NCBI RefSeq assembly: GCF_023700745.1
Contig: NZ_JAMPYG010000002.1
Coordinates: forward strand, 124,001-188,000
From: Rhodoferax sp.
GTDB lineage: Bacteria > Pseudomonadota > Gammaproteobacteria > Burkholderiales > Burkholderiaceae_C
DNA: 64,000 bases
Direction of reading: 5' to 3'
Shown one piece after another: positions 61,248-64,000 of this stretch. The notes below the pieces were generated by a model. It did not search any database, was not told where the DNA came from, and saw only the letters and a program-made list of their open reading frames with translations. How positions within the stretch are numbered: position 1 is the first letter of the stretch; the number at the start of each line of letters is the position of its first letter. The position numbers and the translations under genes were made by a program.

Positions 61248-62636
61248 TTAAAAGAAGCTGGCGCTGACCTGAAACAACTTTTCCACCGGCTTGAGCAAAC
61301 GCTTGTTGGGAATGAAGATGATGATGTGGTCTGCCTCCCGGATCACCAGGTCGTGGTGCGGCATCAAGACCTCGCAATCACGCCCCTCGCCACGCACAAT
61401 GACGCCAAAACGGGCACCTTCTGGCAGCTTGACCTGCTCAATGCGCCGCCCCACCAGATGGGACGACTTGCTATCACCGCGCGCCACCCCTTCCAGCGCC
61501 TCGGCCTCACCACGGCGCAAGCTGTGCACAGCCGCCAGCGCCCCGCGGCGCACATGCACCAGCAGCTCGCCAATGACCGTTTGCGCCGGCGAGATGGCAA
61601 TGTCAATGGTGCTGCCCTGCATCATTTCGGCATAAATGCGCCGGTTGATCAAGGCAATGACACGCCTGGCGCCGAGCCGCTTGGCCAGCATGGCCGACAG
61701 GATGTTGTCCTCATCGTCGTTGGTCAGCGCGATGAACAAATCCATCTGCCCCACGCCCTCTTCAAGCAGCAGGGTTTCATCGGCCGAGTCGCCTTCCAGC
61801 ACCAGCATGTCAGACGGTAGCTCCCCGGCCAGATATTTGCAACGCTTGTGGTCACGCTCAATGAGCTTGACCTCGCATTGACCGACCAGGCTGCGCGCCA
61901 GCCGCAGGCCTACCTTGCCACCGCCCGCAATCATGACGCGGCGCACCGGCTGGTCGTTGTTGTGGATGGCCCGCAGCACGTCCCGAATTTTTTCCTTGTC
62001 AGCCAGCACAAAAACCTCGTCACCGGCCAGCACACGGGTGTCGGGTGCCACCGGCACTTCAGCGTCCTGCCGGTAGAGCGCCACCACGCGCATCTCGGCC
62101 CAGGGAAAGAGCTCGCGAAATTCGCCAATGGTGTGGTTGACCAGGGGACTGCCTTGCGCGGCGCGCATGGCAACCAGATGCGCCCGGCTACGCGAAAACT
62201 CAAGCACCTGCAGCGCTTCCGGGTAGTCGATGAGCTTGTGGATGTAATGCATCACCGACTCTTCGGGACAAATCACATGGGTCACGCCAAAGCCGGACTT
62301 GCCCAACAAGGCATCGCCTTCAATGAATTCGGGGGAACGCAGGCGCGCCACGGTAACGGGAATGCCAAACACGTCGTGTGCCACCTTGCAGGCCGTCAGA
62401 TTGGTCTCATCAAGCGCGGCGCAGGCAACAAACAGGTCGGCATCTTCGGCGCCGGCGCGGCGCAGCACCGACGGCTGGATACCATTGCCCGGCACGCCGC
62501 GCAGGTCGAGCCGGTCTTCCAGGTCGCGCAGCAACTCGGGGTCAGGGTCGATCAGGGTGATGTCGTTTTGCTCGGAAACCAGGCTCTCGGCGACGCTTTC
62601 GCCGACGCGCCCGGCCCCCAGAATAATGATGCGCAT
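61248..62636 (-). CDS. trkA: Trk system regulatory NAD-binding protein TrkA
   Basis: 462 residues with two RCK halves: Rossmann motifs ILGAGRVGESVAESL (from residue 5) and IAGGGKVGLRLARSL in the middle, each followed by a TrkA-C domain. It binds NAD(H)/ATP and opens TrkH in the cytoplasm. It is the first of the trkA-trkH pair; a tandem palindromic repeat fills the gap upstream. Confidence 0.96.
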   Translation of the reverse strand: MRIIILGAGRVGESVAESLVSEQNDITLIDPDPELLRDLEDRLDLRGVPGNGIQPSVLRRAGAEDADLFVACAALDETNLTACKVAHDVFGIPVTVARLRSPEFIEGDALLGKSGFGVTHVICPEESVMHYIHKLIDYPEALQVLEFSRSRAHLVAMRAAQGSPLVNHTIGEFRELFPWAEMRVVALYRQDAEVPVAPDTRVLAGDEVFVLADKEKIRDVLRAIHNNDQPVRRVMIAGGGKVGLRLARSLVGQCEVKLIERDHKRCKYLAGELPSDMLVLEGDSADETLLLEEGVGQMDLFIALTNDDEDNILSAMLAKRLGARRVIALINRRIYAEMMQGSTIDIAISPAQTVIGELLVHVRRGALAAVHSLRRGEAEALEGVARGDSKSSHLVGRRIEQVKLPEGARFGVIVRGEGRDCEVLMPHHDLVIREADHIIIFIPNKRLLKPVEKLFQVSASFF

Positions 62637-62666
62637 AGAGGAAGCCTTGTGTTGTGCGAATCATAA

Positions 62667-62864
62667 CGGGGCACGACCAGCCCGCTTCGCGTGCTGCGGT
62701 CTGTCACCACAAGGTGAGCAACCAACATCCGACAATCGGTTGGGGACAGAGCTGGCCCGCTTCGCGTGCTGCGGTCTGTCCCACAAGCTTGAACAGCCGA
62801 CATCCGACGAACAGTTGGGGACAGAGCTGGGTCGCTTCGCGACACTGCGGTCTGTCCCACAAGC
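62667..62864. repeat. 75-bp tandem palindromic repeat, about 2.6 copies
   Basis: Three units begin near 62667, 62741 and 62816 with a 75-bp period. Each has GGGGACAGAGCTGG, a CGCTTCGCG core and GGTCTGTCCCACAAG; the ends pair (GGGACAGA at 62743-62750 with TCTGTCCC at 62775-62782; 62818-62825 with 62851-62858). The first unit is degenerate. It fills the gap between trkA and the acyl-CoA dehydrogenase gene and matches the single element at 20366. Confidence 0.85.
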
Positions 62865-63992
62865 TTATAAGTTTCTCTGAATGATGATTTTCTGCACGTC
62901 GGAGGTGCCTTCGTAGATCTGGCAGACGCGCACGTCGCGATAAATCCGCTCCACCGGGAAGTCGCTGACCACACCGTAGCCACCCAGGGTCTGGATGGCA
63001 GCGCTGCACACTCTTTCTGCCGTTTCACTGGCAAACAGCTTGGCCATGGCGGCCTCTTTCAGGCAGGGTTTGCCGGCATCGCGCAAGGACGCCGCGTGCC
63101 AGATGAGTTGGCGCGCGGCTTCCAATTGGGTCGCACACTCGGCCAGCCGGAAACCCACCGCCTGGTGGTTGAAGATGGCTGTGCCAAAGCTCTGGCGCTC
63201 CTTGGCATAGGCCAGCGCCACCTCGAACGCGCTGCGCGCCATGCCCACACTTTGCGCGGCGATGCCGATACGCCCGCCCTCCAGGCCACCCAGGGCAATG
63301 CCATAACCCTGGCCCTCGCTGCCGATCAGGTTCTCTGCGGGAATGCGGCAATTGTCAAAGTTGATCTGCGCGGTGTCGCTGGAATGCTGGCCCAGCTTGT
63401 CTTCGAGCCGCGCCACCACGTAGCCGGGCGCGCTGGTAGGCACCAGAAAGGCGCTCATGCCTTTCTTGCCGGCGCCCTTGTCAGTGACGGCGATGACAAT
63501 GGCCACGTCACCATTTTTACCGCTGGTGATGAACTGCTTGACGCCGTTGATGACATAACCGTCGCGCTCTTTCACTGCGGTGGTACGCAGCGAGGAGGCG
63601 TCGGAGCCCACATGCGGCTCGGTCAGACAAAAGGCACCCAGCATCTGCCCTTGGGCCAGGGGCGTCAGCCACTGTTTTTTCTGCTGCGGGTTGCCGTAAC
63701 GCATCAGGATGGCGTTGACCGGGCAGTTGGTCACGCTGATCACGGTGCTGGTGCCGCCGTCTCCGGCCGCAATTTCTTCCAGCACCAGCGCCAGTGTCAG
63801 ATAGTCCAGGCCGGCACCGCCAAGCTCCTCGGGCACGCAAATGCCATAAGCACCGAGTGCCGCCAGTCCCTGGTGCGCGGCCTTGGGGAAGTGGTGTTCT
63901 TTATCCCACCTGGCGGCATTGGGCCAGAGCTCGATCTGGGCAAAGTCGCGCACCGCGTCGCGGATCATTTCCTGGTCTTGGGTCAGCAACAT
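62865..63992 (-). CDS. Acyl-CoA dehydrogenase
   Basis: 375 residues, complete within the window. Signature motifs are GAFCLTEPHVGSDASSL (FAD/acyl contact), VGMARSAFEVALAYAKERQ and the catalytic Glu in IYEGTSDVQKIIIQRNL. It is a flavoprotein oxidising a short- or branched-chain acyl-CoA. Placement several genes from the mcc operon gives no firm substrate; isovaleryl- or butyryl-type are both possible. It is separated from trkA by the tandem repeat. Confidence 0.93.
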   Translation of the reverse strand: MLLTQDQEMIRDAVRDFAQIELWPNAARWDKEHHFPKAAHQGLAALGAYGICVPEELGGAGLDYLTLALVLEEIAAGDGGTSTVISVTNCPVNAILMRYGNPQQKKQWLTPLAQGQMLGAFCLTEPHVGSDASSLRTTAVKERDGYVINGVKQFITSGKNGDVAIVIAVTDKGAGKKGMSAFLVPTSAPGYVVARLEDKLGQHSSDTAQINFDNCRIPAENLIGSEGQGYGIALGGLEGGRIGIAAQSVGMARSAFEVALAYAKERQSFGTAIFNHQAVGFRLAECATQLEAARQLIWHAASLRDAGKPCLKEAAMAKLFASETAERVCSAAIQTLGGYGVVSDFPVERIYRDVRVCQIYEGTSDVQKIIIQRNL

Positions 63993-64000
63993 GGTTCAGA

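Overview
The window looks like a piece of a betaproteobacterial chromosome from the Burkholderiales, most likely Comamonadaceae (Rhodoferax/Polaromonas-like). This is inferred from gene order (pilMNOPQ-aroK-aroB-dgt, mlaFEDACB-murA-hisG-hisD, metK beside two lipid A acyltransferase genes, mccB-liuC-mccA) and from the high GC of most genes. It is gene-dense and mostly housekeeping. I saw no rRNA, tRNA, CRISPR array, prophage or classical insertion sequence. The only transposase-like gene is a REP-associated tyrosine transposase (RAYT).

Layout. 1-1645: the end of an L,D-transpeptidase gene and a MepK-like endopeptidase gene, closed by a long inverted repeat. 1648-6178: a LuxR-type response regulator and a large hybrid kinase whose input half is an NCS1 (cytosine/purine/allantoin-type) permease. 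6288-10808: a divergent urease operon, ureA-(small membrane protein)-ureBCEFG, behind a near-consensus sigma-54 promoter; ureD is not in the window. 10905-12846: a beta-helix protein, rnk and a mostly empty gap. 12847-22017, minus strand: hisD, hisG, murA, ibaG, an ABC-2 exporter pair and the mla lipid-transport genes. 22108-28347: gltD and gltB. 28410-29693: palindromic repeats, the RAYT gene and a glycine-zipper lipoprotein.

29729-41084, minus strand: a tightly packed run starting with pilMNOPQ (type IV pilus assembly and secretin), then an AT-richer Ig-repeat lipoprotein, aroK, aroB, dgt, a DUF1415 gene and a methyltransferase. 41356-48882: PBP1A, frataxin, lptM-lysA, msrPQ (periplasmic Met-sulfoxide repair), cytochrome c4 and engB. 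48921-52974: two lipid A acyltransferases, metK and ghrA. 52978-58660: the leucine/isovalerate catabolic genes mccB-liuC-mccA with a divergent AraC regulator. 58646-63992: a HAD phosphatase, a rhodanese, the TrkH-TrkA potassium uptake pair, a 75-bp tandem palindromic repeat and an acyl-CoA dehydrogenase.

Most interesting points. (1) A permease-fused hybrid kinase with an eight-cysteine linker and a partner regulator sits head to head with a sigma-54 urease operon, which suggests a nitrogen-compound sensor tied to urea use. (2) A 55-residue secreted or membrane protein lies between ureA and ureB. (3) A family of GGGG(A/T)CA-headed palindromes is scattered over the window together with a RAYT gene. 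(4) A calcium-loop-bearing Ig-repeat lipoprotein is inserted between pilQ and aroK.
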